Below, piece by piece: positions 36,877-45,868 of a DNA stretch of 64,000 nt (the first letter of the stretch is position 1; each line of letters opens with the position of its first letter). The notes below the pieces were generated by a model, which saw only the letters and a program-made list of their open reading frames with translations, was not told the DNA's origin and searched no databases. Source of the stretch: Cellulomonas fimi (lineage in GTDB: Bacteria; Actinomycetota; Actinomycetes; Actinomycetales; Cellulomonadaceae); assembly GCF_028583725.1 (NCBI RefSeq), contig NZ_CP110680.1, forward strand, positions 3,844,001 to 3,908,000, written 5' to 3'. The position numbers and the translations under genes are program-made.

Positions 36877-36906
36877 TTGTGGTTCGGGACGTTCCGGACG
36901 TATGCT
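36877..36906 (+). promoter_or_regulatory. Candidate metY-metX promoter
   Basis: TTGTGG and TATGCT separated by 18 bases, immediately after the GTCACA array. A start point here would give a metY leader of about 300 bases. Confidence 0.45.
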
Positions 36907-37215
36907 CACCCATTTGGCCGAGACCGGTCCGACTGTCATCCACGACCGCCCGACGGCGCCCGTCTCACATCACGGGACGCCTGTGTCACAGAGCGGATGG
37001 TGGCTCGTACTCTCGGTCACATGACCCGTCGAATGTGTCGCTGACCAGCGCACGTTCGGCATGCCCGCGGACAGGTGACCAGCCCCGGCCACACCCGCGA
37101 CGAGCCAGACGCTCGACACGTGCGCCCCTCCCACCCCCATCCGCGGGACGGACGTCGGCTGCCCGAGCTCCCCGCGGACCGAGCACCCACCGGATCCCCG
37201 AGAGAGAGCAGACCG
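36907..37215 (+). other. Long metY leader with potential RNA structure
   Basis: No convincing gene is seen. Within it GGTCAC (37015-37020) can pair with GTGACC (37075-37080), enclosing an 8-bp stem with one wobble (37030-37037 with 37051-37058); a separate CCGCGGG/CCCGCGG stem (37141-37147 with 37171-37177) lies before the ribosome binding region. The known SAM-I and SAM-IV core sequences were looked for and not recognised. It ends in a purine-rich AGAGAGAGCAG before the ATG. Confidence 0.35.
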
Positions 37216-38535
37216 ATGAGCAACGAGAGCTGGAGCTTCGAGACCCGCCAGATCCACGCGGGCCAGGCCCCCGACACGAGCACGGGCGCACGCGCCCTGC
37301 CGATCTACCAGACGACGTCGTACGTCTTCGACTCCGCCCAGCAGGCCGCCGACCGGTTCGCGCTCAAGGAGCTCGGGCCGATCTACACGCGCATCGGCAA
37401 CCCGACGACCGAGGTCGTCGAGAACCGCATCGCGAACCTCGAGGGCGGCGTCGGCGCGCTCCTCGTCGCGTCGGGCCAGGCGGCCGAGACGTTCGCGATC
37501 CTCAACATCGCGCAGGCCGGCGACCACGTCGTCGCGAGCCCGTCGCTCTACGGCGGCACGTACAACCTGCTGCACTACACGCTGCCGAAGCTCGGCATCG
37601 AGACGACGTTCGTCGAGGACCCGCACGACGCCGAGTCGTGGCGCGCGGCCGTCCGCCCGAACACCAAGCTGTTCTTCGCGGAGACGATCCCGAACCCGAA
37701 GTCCGACGTGCTCGACATCGAGCTCGTCGCCGACGTCGCGCACGAGAACGGCGTCCCGCTGATCGTCGACAACACCGTCGCGACGCCGTACCTCATCAAC
37801 CCGCTGCAGTGGGGCGCCGACGTCGTCGTGCACTCCGCGACCAAGTACCTCGGCGGGCACGGCTCCGCGATCGCCGGCGTCATCGTCGACGCGGGCCGCT
37901 TCGACTACACCGCCGACCCGGAGAAGTTCCCCGGCTTCAGCAAGCCCGACCCGTCGTACCACGGCCTGGTCATCGGCGAGGCGCTCGGCAAGGACGGCGT
38001 CTTCGGCGTCAACCTCTCCTACATCCTCAAGGCGCGCATCCAGCTCCTGCGCGACCTCGGCGCCGCGGCGTCGCCGTTCAACGCGTTCCTCATCGCGCAG
38101 GGCATCGAGACGCTGTCGCTGCGCGTCGAGCGGCACGTCGCGAACGCGCAGAAGGTCGCCGAGTGGCTCGAGGCGCGCGAGGACGTCCTGACGGTCCACT
38201 ACGCGGGTCTGGAGTCGTCGCCGTGGCACGCCAACCAGCTCAAGTACGCGCCGCGCGGCGCGGGCGCCGTCCTGGCGTTCGAGATCGAGGGTGGCACCGA
38301 GGCCGGTCAGGCGTTCGTGTCGGCGCTCGAGCTGCACTCGAACGTCGCGAACATCGGTGACGTCCGCTCGCTCGTCATCCACCCCGCGTCGACGACGCAC
38401 AGCCAGCTGACCCCCGAGGAGCAGCTGCGGTCCGGCGTCACGCCGGGCCTCGTCCGCCTCGCCGTCGGCATCGAGCACGTCGACGACATCCTCGCGGACC
38501 TCGACGCGGGCTTCCGGGCCGCCAAGGGCGCCTGA
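37216..38535 (+). CDS. metY: O-acetylhomoserine sulfhydrylase (bifunctional OAH/OAS aminocarboxypropyltransferase)
   Basis: 439 residues, PLP enzyme of the Cys/Met metabolism family. It makes homocysteine from O-acetylhomoserine and sulfide. Seen: SFETRQIHAGQAPD, YTRIGNPTTEVVENRIANLE, the PLP-stacking SPSLYGGTYNLLHYTLPKLG, DNTVATPYLINPL, and the PLP lysine in HSATKYLGGHG; the C-terminus has DVRSLVIHPASTTHSQL. The length and the long loop before the C-terminal domain match MetY rather than MetB. ATG start. metX follows after three bases, forming a methionine operon. Confidence 0.96.
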   Translation: MSNESWSFETRQIHAGQAPDTSTGARALPIYQTTSYVFDSAQQAADRFALKELGPIYTRIGNPTTEVVENRIANLEGGVGALLVASGQAAETFAILNIAQAGDHVVASPSLYGGTYNLLHYTLPKLGIETTFVEDPHDAESWRAAVRPNTKLFFAETIPNPKSDVLDIELVADVAHENGVPLIVDNTVATPYLINPLQWGADVVVHSATKYLGGHGSAIAGVIVDAGRFDYTADPEKFPGFSKPDPSYHGLVIGEALGKDGVFGVNLSYILKARIQLLRDLGAAASPFNAFLIAQGIETLSLRVERHVANAQKVAEWLEAREDVLTVHYAGLESSPWHANQLKYAPRGAGAVLAFEIEGGTEAGQAFVSALELHSNVANIGDVRSLVIHPASTTHSQLTPEEQLRSGVTPGLVRLAVGIEHVDDILADLDAGFRAAKGA

Positions 38536-38538
38536 CCC

Positions 38539-39891
38539 GTGCCGTCGTCCCCGCCGCCGTCCCGCGGTGAGCCCGCCCACGGCTCGCCGACGGGACGCGG
38601 CGGGGACGACCCCGTCCCGAGCGGCGAGACCGCGCCGGGGCACGCCTCCGACCCGCCCGTAGATTGGGATCTCGTGCCCGACGACACGTTCACGTTCGCC
38701 CCGGCGAGGGCGCACGCGCGCACGCTCGCGAGCCGCGTGCCGCTGCCCGAGCGGCCGCCCGTGCGCGCGTCGTCGGCCTGGCGCGAGGGCGACCCCGTCG
38801 GGCGGCGGCAGTTCGCCGACCTCGGCCCGTTCGCGCTCGAGTCCGGCGGGCGGCTGCCCGCGGTGCGGCTCGCGTACGAGACGTGGGGCACGCTGAACGA
38901 GGACGGCAGCAACGCGGTGCTCGTCCTGCACGCGCTCACCGGCGACTCGCACGTCACCGGTCCCGCGGGCGACGGGCACCCCACCGCCGGGTGGTGGCAG
39001 TCGATGGTCGGGCCCGGCGCCCCGATCGACACCGACGAGTGGTTCGTCGTCGCGCCCAACGTCCTCGGCGGCTGCCAGGGCTCGACCGGGCCCGCGTCGA
39101 CCGCGCCCGACGGGCGGCCGTGGGGCGGACGCTTCCCCCTGCTCACGGTCCGCGACCAGGTCGCCGCCGAGATCCGCCTCGCCGACCTGCTGGGCATCGA
39201 CTCGTGGGCGCTCGTCATCGGCGCGTCCATGGGCGGCCTGCGCGTGCTCGAGTGGGCCGTCACCGCCCCCGAGCGCGTCCGCTCGATCGCCGCGATCGCG
39301 ACCGCCGCGCAGACGTCGGGCGACCAGATCGCCGGCTTCCACACGCAGCTCGCCGCGATCCTCGCCGACCCGCGCTACCGCGACGGGGACTACTACGACG
39401 CGGCCGACGGTGACGGCCCGCACGTCGGGCTCGGCATCGCACGGCAGATCGCACACCAGACCTACCGCAGCGCGTTCGAGCTCGACGAGCGCTTCGGCCG
39501 CATCCCGCAGGGCGCCGAGGACCCGCTCGAGGGCGGCCGGTTCGCCGTGCAGTCCTACCTCGACCACCACGGCGACAAGCTCGCCCGCCGGTTCGACGCG
39601 AACACCTACGTCGCCCTCACCCGCACGATGATCACGCACGACCTCGGGCGGGACCGCGGGGGCGTCGCCGCGGCGCTCGCCCAGATCACCGCGCGCGCCC
39701 TCGTGATCGCCGTCGACTCCGACCGGCTGTTCCCGCCCGCGCAGTCCGAGCGGATCGCCGCGGGCATCCCGGGCGCCGGTCCGGTCCGGACCGTGCGCTC
39801 GCCCTACGGGCACGACGGCTTCCTCATCGAGGAGGACCAGGTCGGCGCGATCGTCTCGACCTTCCTGTCCGACGAGGTCCGCACCCGCTGA
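38539..39891 (+). CDS. metX: Homoserine O-acetyltransferase
   Basis: 450 residues, alpha/beta hydrolase fold. It acetylates homoserine to give the MetY substrate. Seen: VRLAYETWGTLNEDGSNAVL, LHALTGDSHV, NVLGGCQGSTGPAS, the nucleophile serine in GASMGGLRVLEW (near residue 230), VDSDRLFPPAQ with the catalytic Asp, and the catalytic His in YGHDGFL. The first 45 residues are low complexity (Pro/Gly/Asp-rich); an alternative GTG at 38674 (VPDDTFTF) would remove them. The 5' GTG is only three bases after the metY stop. Confidence 0.94.
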   Translation: MPSSPPPSRGEPAHGSPTGRGGDDPVPSGETAPGHASDPPVDWDLVPDDTFTFAPARAHARTLASRVPLPERPPVRASSAWREGDPVGRRQFADLGPFALESGGRLPAVRLAYETWGTLNEDGSNAVLVLHALTGDSHVTGPAGDGHPTAGWWQSMVGPGAPIDTDEWFVVAPNVLGGCQGSTGPASTAPDGRPWGGRFPLLTVRDQVAAEIRLADLLGIDSWALVIGASMGGLRVLEWAVTAPERVRSIAAIATAAQTSGDQIAGFHTQLAAILADPRYRDGDYYDAADGDGPHVGLGIARQIAHQTYRSAFELDERFGRIPQGAEDPLEGGRFAVQSYLDHHGDKLARRFDANTYVALTRTMITHDLGRDRGGVAAALAQITARALVIAVDSDRLFPPAQSERIAAGIPGAGPVRTVRSPYGHDGFLIEEDQVGAIVSTFLSDEVRTR

Positions 39892-39990
39892 GCCCGGCTG
39901 CGCCGGGCGCCGACGTGTCAAGACCGCCGCCCGCAGGCCGCGGTCGCGGAATGACAAGTCCGGGCGACACGACTGCGGCACGATGGACGG

Positions 39991-40716
39991 ATGTCCCACA
40001 CCGACCTCGCCGCCGCGTCCGCCGCCCTGCACAGCCAGTGGGACCGCCTGCGGTCCTGGGTCGCGGAGGTCGTCGACGACGACGTGAACGACGCACCCTC
40101 CGTGCTCGACGGCTGGTCGGTCGCCGAGCTCGTCGCGCACCTCGGGCGGGCGATGGACGCGCTCGCCGTCTGCACGCCGCTGCCCGACGGGACGGTGCCG
40201 TACACGCTCGCCGAGTACGTCGGGACGTACGTCGCGCGGGCGCAGGACATCGCGGACACGACGCGTGACCTCGCGGAGCAGATCGCGCCGAACCCGCTCC
40301 GCGCCGTCGACGCGATGGCGGCGGCGGCATTCGCCAACCTCGACGCGCTGGGCCCGTCCGACCGCGTGGTGCAGGCGCGCCGCGGACCGGTGATGCTCTC
40401 GACGATGACGGTGTCGCGCGTGCTCGAGCTCGTGGTGCACGCCGACGACCTCGCCCGCTCGGTGCGCCGCGCGCGCGGCACCGGCGCCGGCCCGGACCCG
40501 ATCGACCCCGCGGCCCTCACGCTCGTGGCCGACGCGCTGCTCGACATCGTCGTCGCACGCGGCGGGTGGAGCCTCGAGGTCGCCGACGCGCGCCGCTGGG
40601 TCCGCCTCGCGGCGGGCCGGACGCCCTACGACGTCGACGAGCTGGCCCGCGCCCTGCAGCCGCAGCACACGTCGGAGGCCGTCCCCGACCTCGGCCGGAT
40701 GCTCCCCCTCCTCTGA
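39991..40716 (+). CDS. Maleylpyruvate isomerase-family mycothiol-dependent protein
   Basis: 241 residues. The N-terminal four-helix MDMPI/DinB-like domain shows LDGWSVAELVAHLGRAMDAL, where the His serves as a metal ligand in the family, and LELVVHADDLARSV supplies the second; the C-terminal part resembles the sterol-carrier-like domain of these proteins. Family members use mycothiol in maleylpyruvate isomerisation or other thiol transfers; here neither substrate nor operon partners point to a specific reaction. ATG start; 99 bases after metX. Confidence 0.8.
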   Translation: MSHTDLAAASAALHSQWDRLRSWVAEVVDDDVNDAPSVLDGWSVAELVAHLGRAMDALAVCTPLPDGTVPYTLAEYVGTYVARAQDIADTTRDLAEQIAPNPLRAVDAMAAAAFANLDALGPSDRVVQARRGPVMLSTMTVSRVLELVVHADDLARSVRRARGTGAGPDPIDPAALTLVADALLDIVVARGGWSLEVADARRWVRLAAGRTPYDVDELARALQPQHTSEAVPDLGRMLPLL

Positions 40717-40803
40717 CCCCTCCCGAGCGGGGCGCCCGGGACCGCGCCGCACGCCGGGGCACGGCAGGCTCGGGTCGTCGACGCAGGTCGCTACGGTGGG
40801 CCC

Positions 40804-41751
40804 GTGATCGCCGCCTACGCCGCCCGCTTCTCCCCCGACGACCCGCTGGCCGCGCTGGAGGTCGGCGAGCAGCCCGCACCGCAGGCCCGCGACGGCTGGA
40901 CGGTCGTCGACGTGCGCGCCGCCGCGCTCAACCACCACGACCTGTGGTCGCTGCGCGGCGTCGGGCTGCGCGCCGACCAGCTGCCGATGATCCTCGGCAC
41001 CGATGCCGCGGGCGTGACGTCCGACGGGCGCGAGGTCGTCGTGCACGGCGTGGTCGGGGGCGTGCCGGGGCAGGACGAGCCGCGCTCGCTGCTCTCGGAG
41101 AAGCACCCCGGCACGCTCGCGGAGCAGGTCGCCGTGCCGACGTGGAACCTCGTCGACAAGCCCGCCGCGCTGTCGTTCGTCGAGGCCGCGTGCCTGCCGA
41201 CCGCCTGGCTCACGGCCTACCGGATGCTGTTCACGACCGGTCGCGCGACGCCCGGGCAGCGCGTGCTCGTGCAGGGTGCGGGCGGCGGGCTCGCGACGGC
41301 CGCCGTCGTGCTCGGCGCAGCGGCGGGCCTCGACGTGGTCGTGACGTCGCGCTCGGCGGAGCGCCGGGAGCGGGCCCTCGCGCTCGGCGCGACCGCCGCC
41401 GTCGAGACCGGTGCGCGCGTGCCGCGCGTCGACCTCGTGCTGGAGTCGGTCGGCCGCGCGACGTGGTCGCACTCGGTCCGGTCGGTGCGGCCGGGCGGCA
41501 CGATCGTCGTCGCCGGGGCCACGAGCGGCGACGCCGAGGCCGCCGAGCTGCAGCGCATCTTCTTCCAGGAGATCGCGGTGCTGGGCACGACGATGGGCAG
41601 CCGCGACGACCTGCGGCACCTGCTCGCGTTCCTCGCACGCACCGGGGTGCGACCCCTCGTCGACTCGACGTTCCCGCTGACCCGGGCCGCCGACGCGCTC
41701 GGCCGTCTTGCGGCCGGGGACCAGTTCGGCAAGATCGTCCTCGAGCCCTGA
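40804..41751 (+). CDS. Zinc-type alcohol dehydrogenase/quinone oxidoreductase (MDR superfamily)
   Basis: 315 residues. An N-terminal GroES-like domain (AALNHHDLWSLRGVG, ILGTDAAGV) and a Rossmann domain with VLVQGAGGGLATAAVVLGAA and an arginine-rich SRSAERRERAL loop that favours NADPH. Structural zinc cysteines are not seen, so it is closer to the quinone oxidoreductase branch. It ends QFGKIVLEP. GTG start. An alpha/beta hydrolase follows 14 bases later, probably in one transcript. Substrate unknown. Confidence 0.88.
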   Translation: MIAAYAARFSPDDPLAALEVGEQPAPQARDGWTVVDVRAAALNHHDLWSLRGVGLRADQLPMILGTDAAGVTSDGREVVVHGVVGGVPGQDEPRSLLSEKHPGTLAEQVAVPTWNLVDKPAALSFVEAACLPTAWLTAYRMLFTTGRATPGQRVLVQGAGGGLATAAVVLGAAAGLDVVVTSRSAERRERALALGATAAVETGARVPRVDLVLESVGRATWSHSVRSVRPGGTIVVAGATSGDAEAAELQRIFFQEIAVLGTTMGSRDDLRHLLAFLARTGVRPLVDSTFPLTRAADALGRLAAGDQFGKIVLEP

Positions 41752-41765
41752 CGACGGGAGGCGCA

Positions 41766-42731
41766 GTGACCGGGTGGGCGCCCGACGTCCTCGGTGACGA
41801 CTACCGCGTCCGCACGCTCGACCTGCGCCCCGACGACGAGGGCGACGTCGTCGCGAGCCTCGTCCGCTACGCGCCGCCCACCGCCGAGCCCGCCCGGCCG
41901 TCCCGCGCGATCCTCTACGTGCACGGGTGGTCCGACTACTTCTTCCAGACGGAGCTCGCCGAGCACTGGCACGCCCGCGGCGCCGCGTTCTACGCGCTCG
42001 ACCTGCGCAAGTACGGCCGCTCGCTGCGCCCGTGGCAGACGCCCGGCTACGTCGACGACCTCGCGACGTACGACGAGGAGATCGAGGCCGCGCTCGACGT
42101 CGTGCACGACGAGGTCGGCGCGTACGGGCGTGTCATGGTGATGGGTCACTCGACGGGTGGGCTGGTCGCCGCGCTGTGGGCCGACCGGCACCCCGACGAG
42201 CTCGACGGCCTCGTCCTCAACAGCCCGTGGCTCGAGCTGCAGGGCTCCTCGGTCGCGCGGCACGTGAGCGGCCCGGCCATCGCGCAGCTCGCCCGGTTCC
42301 AGCCGAAGGCGCCGCTGCCCAACGTCGACCCCGGGTACTACGCGCGCACCCTGTCGGCGAGCAGCGGCGGCGAGTGGACGTACGACCTGCACTGGCGGCC
42401 CGTGCCGTCGTTCCCCGTGCGCGCCGGCTGGCTGCGGGCCGTCGTCGCCGGCCACGCGACCGTCGCGCGCGGGCTGCACGTGACCGCGCCGATCCTCACG
42501 CTCGCGTCGTCGCGCTCGCTCTTCAGCGGGCGCTGGAGCGAGGACATGCGCGCCGCCGACATCGTGCTGGACGTCGAGCTCGTCGCGCGGCGCGCCGTGC
42601 AGCTCGGGCCGCTGGTCACCGTGGTGCGCATCGCGGGCGGCCTGCACGACCTCACGCTGTCCCCACCGCCCGTGCGGGCCCGGTTCTACGCGGAGCTCGA
42701 CCGCTGGACCGCGGCGTACGGCTGGGGCTGA
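41766..42731 (+). CDS. Alpha/beta hydrolase, lysophospholipase-like
   Basis: 321 residues. Seen: LYVHGWSDYFFQTELAEHW (oxyanion region), LDLRKYGRSLRPWQTPGY, the nucleophile elbow MGHSTGGL, and GLHDLTLSP with the catalytic His near the C-terminus. The fold and motif order match serine-aminopeptidase/monoacylglycerol-lipase-type hydrolases (Hydrolase_4). No signal peptide, so it is cytoplasmic. GTG start with GGGAGG upstream. It follows the MDR oxidoreductase closely. Substrate unknown. Confidence 0.88.
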   Translation: MTGWAPDVLGDDYRVRTLDLRPDDEGDVVASLVRYAPPTAEPARPSRAILYVHGWSDYFFQTELAEHWHARGAAFYALDLRKYGRSLRPWQTPGYVDDLATYDEEIEAALDVVHDEVGAYGRVMVMGHSTGGLVAALWADRHPDELDGLVLNSPWLELQGSSVARHVSGPAIAQLARFQPKAPLPNVDPGYYARTLSASSGGEWTYDLHWRPVPSFPVRAGWLRAVVAGHATVARGLHVTAPILTLASSRSLFSGRWSEDMRAADIVLDVELVARRAVQLGPLVTVVRIAGGLHDLTLSPPPVRARFYAELDRWTAAYGWG

Positions 42732-42795
42732 GGCCGGAGCACGACGCACCGCGGCGACGACGCGCGCCGTCGACCAGGACGGTGCGCGGAGGACG

Positions 42796-44391
42796 TCAGT
42801 ACGGGCGCTCGACGCCCGCCGCCTCCGCGAGGGTCGGACCGCCGTCGCCGAGCCGCCACGCGCGCCACCCGTCGACCGCGTAGTCGACGCCGATGACCGC
42901 GGCGGCGGCCTCGTCCGGGTCGGCGAACACCTCGCCGTCCTCGAGCTCGACGAAGCCGTCGGGACGCAGCATCGCCTCGAACCGCTGCCCCCGGCGCTCG
43001 CGCACCCAGACCAGCGTCGTGATCACGCGGCGGCGCTTCGCGAGGATGGCGAGCTCCGGCAGCGGCTCGTCGAACGCAGGGGCAGCCGGCTCGTCGAGGT
43101 CCGCGGGGTCGAGCACCGCCGTCGGGGCGGTGACCGCGTCCTTCTCACGTGCGACGTCGACGCGGTGCACCACCGGCGGCTCGGGCACGGGCGCGGTCGG
43201 CGGGACGGCCGTCATCGGCGGCACGAGGTTCGCCGGGCTCAGCGGGTTCGACGCCGTCGTGCTCGCCGAGGCCCCCGTCGTCGCGTCCGCCGGCGTCGCC
43301 GGGGGCGCGTCCGGGGCGGCCGTCACGGCCGTCGGCGCGGTCGAGCCGTCGCGCGGCGGCACCTCCGCCGGGCGCAGCGGCGCGTCGCCCGGCAGGAACG
43401 GGCGCGGGCCGTCGACCTGCGGCGGCTCGGCGGCCGTGCGCGGGCGGAGCTGCTGCTCGAACGCCGTGCGCAGGCCGTAGATCGGCGTGAGCGTCATGGG
43501 CGCAGGGCCCGTGGTCGTCGTCGCCGGGGTCGCGCGCGTCGGCGGGTTGACGTTCGACGGCGCCGTCGTGCGGCCCTGGTTCTTGGGCTCGCGGGCAGGG
43601 CCGAACGGCAGGGGCGTCGGCTCCGTCACCGTGCTGCGGCGCGCGATGGGCGTCGGCGGGGGCGGCGTCGGACGCGGCGGCGGCGTGACCGAGCGGAGCT
43701 CGCCGGTCATCGGGCGCGTCCCGCGGTTCGTGCGCTCGGCCTCGTACGCCATCGCCGTCGCGAACGCCTCCGACGAGCGCACGAGCCGCAGCGCGGTGGG
43801 CTCGACGGGTCGGCGCGAGCCCTCGTGGATCGCGAGCGGGGACACGTCGAGCAGGCGTGAGTCGTCGACGCCGCGCACGACGCCGACCTGCAGCACGTCG
43901 ACCTGCCGGCCGGGACCGCGCAGGAAGCCGAGGGTGTCGGTGGCCTCGGCGGCGACCTCGGAGCACAGGATCACGAGGCGGACGCCCTCGCGGCGGCTCG
44001 CGACCGTGCCGCCGGCGACCTGCTCGCGGAACGCGGCGAAGTCGACGCCGAACCGGCTGGGGTCGGCGTGGTAGGCACGGGCCAGGTCGGTGGTCGTCAT
44101 CCGGCCCGCGGCACCCGCGTGGCGCAGCGACGCGACGACCGCGTCGTCGTCGACGACCTGCACGACCTCGACGACGACCGGGCGGCCCGTCGCGTCGAGC
44201 GCGAGGAGCTCGGGGAGGTCGGCGTGGTCCGGAGCGCTCGCGCGCCACCGGACGGCGAACAGGGGCTCGCCCGCGACGGCGGAGAGGTGGTGGGTGAGGA
44301 CCGCGGAGCACTCCTGCGCGAACGACCCCGCGAGGGGCTGCATCGGCTGGACGAGGCGCGGCCGCCCCTCGTCGAGCTCGAAGATGGGCAT
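42796..44391 (-). CDS. RAMA-domain protein with N-terminal nuclease-like region and long disordered middle
   Basis: 531 residues. The N-terminal 200 residues form a mixed domain (PVVVEVVQVVDDDAVVASLR) with a layout like DUF91/restriction-endonuclease-like folds, but without a clear ExK catalytic motif. Residues about 215-440 are Pro/Thr/Ala-rich and disordered. The C-terminal part (about 450-531), LVWVRERRGQRFEAMLRPDG then VELEDGEVFADPDEAAAAV and GWRAWRLGDG, fits the RAMA domain, a DNA-modification-associated reader-like domain usually attached to restriction or methylase systems. Chosen ATG gives MPIFELDEGRPRLVQP. No methylase or nuclease gene adjoins it. Function unknown. Confidence 0.7.
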   Translation of the reverse strand: MPIFELDEGRPRLVQPMQPLAGSFAQECSAVLTHHLSAVAGEPLFAVRWRASAPDHADLPELLALDATGRPVVVEVVQVVDDDAVVASLRHAGAAGRMTTTDLARAYHADPSRFGVDFAAFREQVAGGTVASRREGVRLVILCSEVAAEATDTLGFLRGPGRQVDVLQVGVVRGVDDSRLLDVSPLAIHEGSRRPVEPTALRLVRSSEAFATAMAYEAERTNRGTRPMTGELRSVTPPPRPTPPPPTPIARRSTVTEPTPLPFGPAREPKNQGRTTAPSNVNPPTRATPATTTTGPAPMTLTPIYGLRTAFEQQLRPRTAAEPPQVDGPRPFLPGDAPLRPAEVPPRDGSTAPTAVTAAPDAPPATPADATTGASASTTASNPLSPANLVPPMTAVPPTAPVPEPPVVHRVDVAREKDAVTAPTAVLDPADLDEPAAPAFDEPLPELAILAKRRRVITTLVWVRERRGQRFEAMLRPDGFVELEDGEVFADPDEAAAAVIGVDYAVDGWRAWRLGDGGPTLAEAAGVERPY

Positions 44392-44651
44392 CGCGGTCCC
44401 GGCCTTCCTGGGCACGCAGCGGCCGACCGCCTGCCCCGTAGATCGCGCGCGCATCCCCGACCGGATGCACGTGCGTCCACACTTTCCCACAGCCGGGCGC
44501 CCTCGTCAGCCCGTCGAACGGGTGGTGCGACGTGTTTCCGCCCACCCGCCCGGTTTCTCCCGGTGCGTTCTTGGTCACCCGTCCGAGTGGTGGGCACCCG
44601 TCCGGCTTCGGCGACCCGCCTCGACGGGCCCTCGCGAGCCCGCCGTCGCCG

Positions 44652-44948
44652 TCAGTCCTCCGCGAGCGCCGCCTCGACCCGCTCCACCTTGCCGGTGAGC
44701 TCACCCGAGCGTCCGGGCCGGATGTCGGCCTTGAGCACCAGGCTCACGCGGTGGCCGTGCCGCCCGACGGCCTCCGTCGCGCGCTTCACGACGTCCATCA
44801 CCTCGTCCCACTCCCCCTCGATCGTGGTGAACATCGCGTCGGTGCGGTTCGGCAGCCCCGACTCGCGGACGATGCGGACGGCGTCGGCGACGGCCTGGGT
44901 CACGGACTCGCCCGCACCGAGCGGGGCGACGGAGAAGGCGACGAGCAT
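44652..44948 (-). CDS. MTH1187/YkoF-like thiamine-binding protein (DUF77)
   Basis: 98 residues. [40 protein letters not shown] and [16 protein letters not shown] fit the MTH1187 family, small cytoplasmic ferredoxin-fold proteins that bind thiamine or related pyrimidines. The ATG has AGGGTGG upstream. It stands alone, followed on the other side by a plus-strand membrane protein gene. Confidence 0.85.
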   Translation of the reverse strand: MLVAFSVAPLGAGESVTQAVADAVRIVRESGLPNRTDAMFTTIEGEWDEVMDVVKRATEAVGRHGHRVSLVLKADIRPGRSGELTGKVERVEAALAED

Positions 44949-45051
44949 GCCGCCACCCTGGACGGGAGCGCGCCGCGTGTCCAGCCGGACCGGGTGCTGC
45001 GGCCGGGTGCCGGGCATGGACGGACGTCGAGCCGTCCGCCATCATCGGCGC

Positions 45052-45819
45052 GTGCCGGCCCTCCGACGAGCGTCCACCCCCGCCCCCGCGCTCGGACCGG
45101 GCGGCGCGCCCGTGCCGTACGTGATGGTCGACGACTGGGGGGCGACGTTCACTGTGCCGCCGGACCTCGCGCGCCGGCTGGAGCCCGAGCCCGCCTGGGT
45201 CGTGCCGGCGGGGGCCGTGGTCGGGCTCGCCCCGGTCCTCGCGCTCGGGGCCGACGCCGCGACGGCGCCCGTCGCCCTCGTCGGCGTCGTCACCTTCCTC
45301 GTGGGGTTGGTGGTCCGCCACCTCGCCGTCGGACCCGCGCCTCTCGCCTGGCTCGCCCACGGCGCCTCGATGGCCGCGTGGACCTGGATCGCGTGGTTCG
45401 TCACGGCGGGCCTCGACGCGGGCTGGGTGCCGGTCGTCGCGTTCGTCGCCGTCGGCGTCGTCGGGGAGGCGGCCGTGGGAGCGCGGGAGCGGAAGGTCGT
45501 GCGCGCGCGGCAGGCCGCGGTCCGGGCGCTCGCCGACGGGGGCACACGGACGCCCGGCCGGTTCGTGGCGGGCGGCGACGTGCCGGGAGACGGGCCGACC
45601 GTCGTGGCGGCCGACGGCTCCGATCGGAGGTGGTCGGTGGTGCCGCGGGCGTGGGACCGGCCCGGCGTCGCTCGGACCTGGGCGACGGCGACGCCCGTGT
45701 GGGCCCTGCCCCGCCTCGCGACGGGTCACCCGGTGGGCGTCTGGACGACCGCGACGGGCGAAGCGGCGGTCGTGCTCGTGCCACGCAGACGCCCGCCGGA
45801 GCAACGGCGACCGGCCTGA
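45052..45819 (+). CDS. Membrane protein of unknown function
   Basis: 255 residues if the GTG at 45052 is used. A soluble start (VDDWGATFTVPPDLARRLEP) precedes four hydrophobic segments between about residues 50 and 145, then a soluble C-terminal domain with RRWSVVPRAWDRPGVARTWA and a final Arg-rich tail. Other starts (GTG 45112, ATG 45121) are possible; none has a clear ribosome binding site. I recognise no family. It precedes a lipoprotein gene in the same direction. Confidence 0.6.
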   Translation: MPALRRASTPAPALGPGGAPVPYVMVDDWGATFTVPPDLARRLEPEPAWVVPAGAVVGLAPVLALGADAATAPVALVGVVTFLVGLVVRHLAVGPAPLAWLAHGASMAAWTWIAWFVTAGLDAGWVPVVAFVAVGVVGEAAVGARERKVVRARQAAVRALADGGTRTPGRFVAGGDVPGDGPTVVAADGSDRRWSVVPRAWDRPGVARTWATATPVWALPRLATGHPVGVWTTATGEAAVVLVPRRRPPEQRRPA

Positions 45820-45868
45820 CCACGGTCGCGTCGGCGGTGGAGGGCCGGCGTCCGTACGCTCGGCTCGC

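Noticed and set aside
36907..37215. Known SAM riboswitch before metY
   Set aside because: The conserved SAM-I and SAM-IV core bases could not be matched, so I report only a possible structured leader.
36970..41619. 1500-residue minus-strand open frame across metY, metX and the isomerase-like gene
   Set aside because: It covers three well-supported plus-strand genes and their gaps and shows no recognisable domain.
42796..44391. Complete restriction-modification system around the RAMA protein
   Set aside because: No methyltransferase, helicase or second nuclease is present; neighbours are a hydrolase and a thiamine-binding-like protein.
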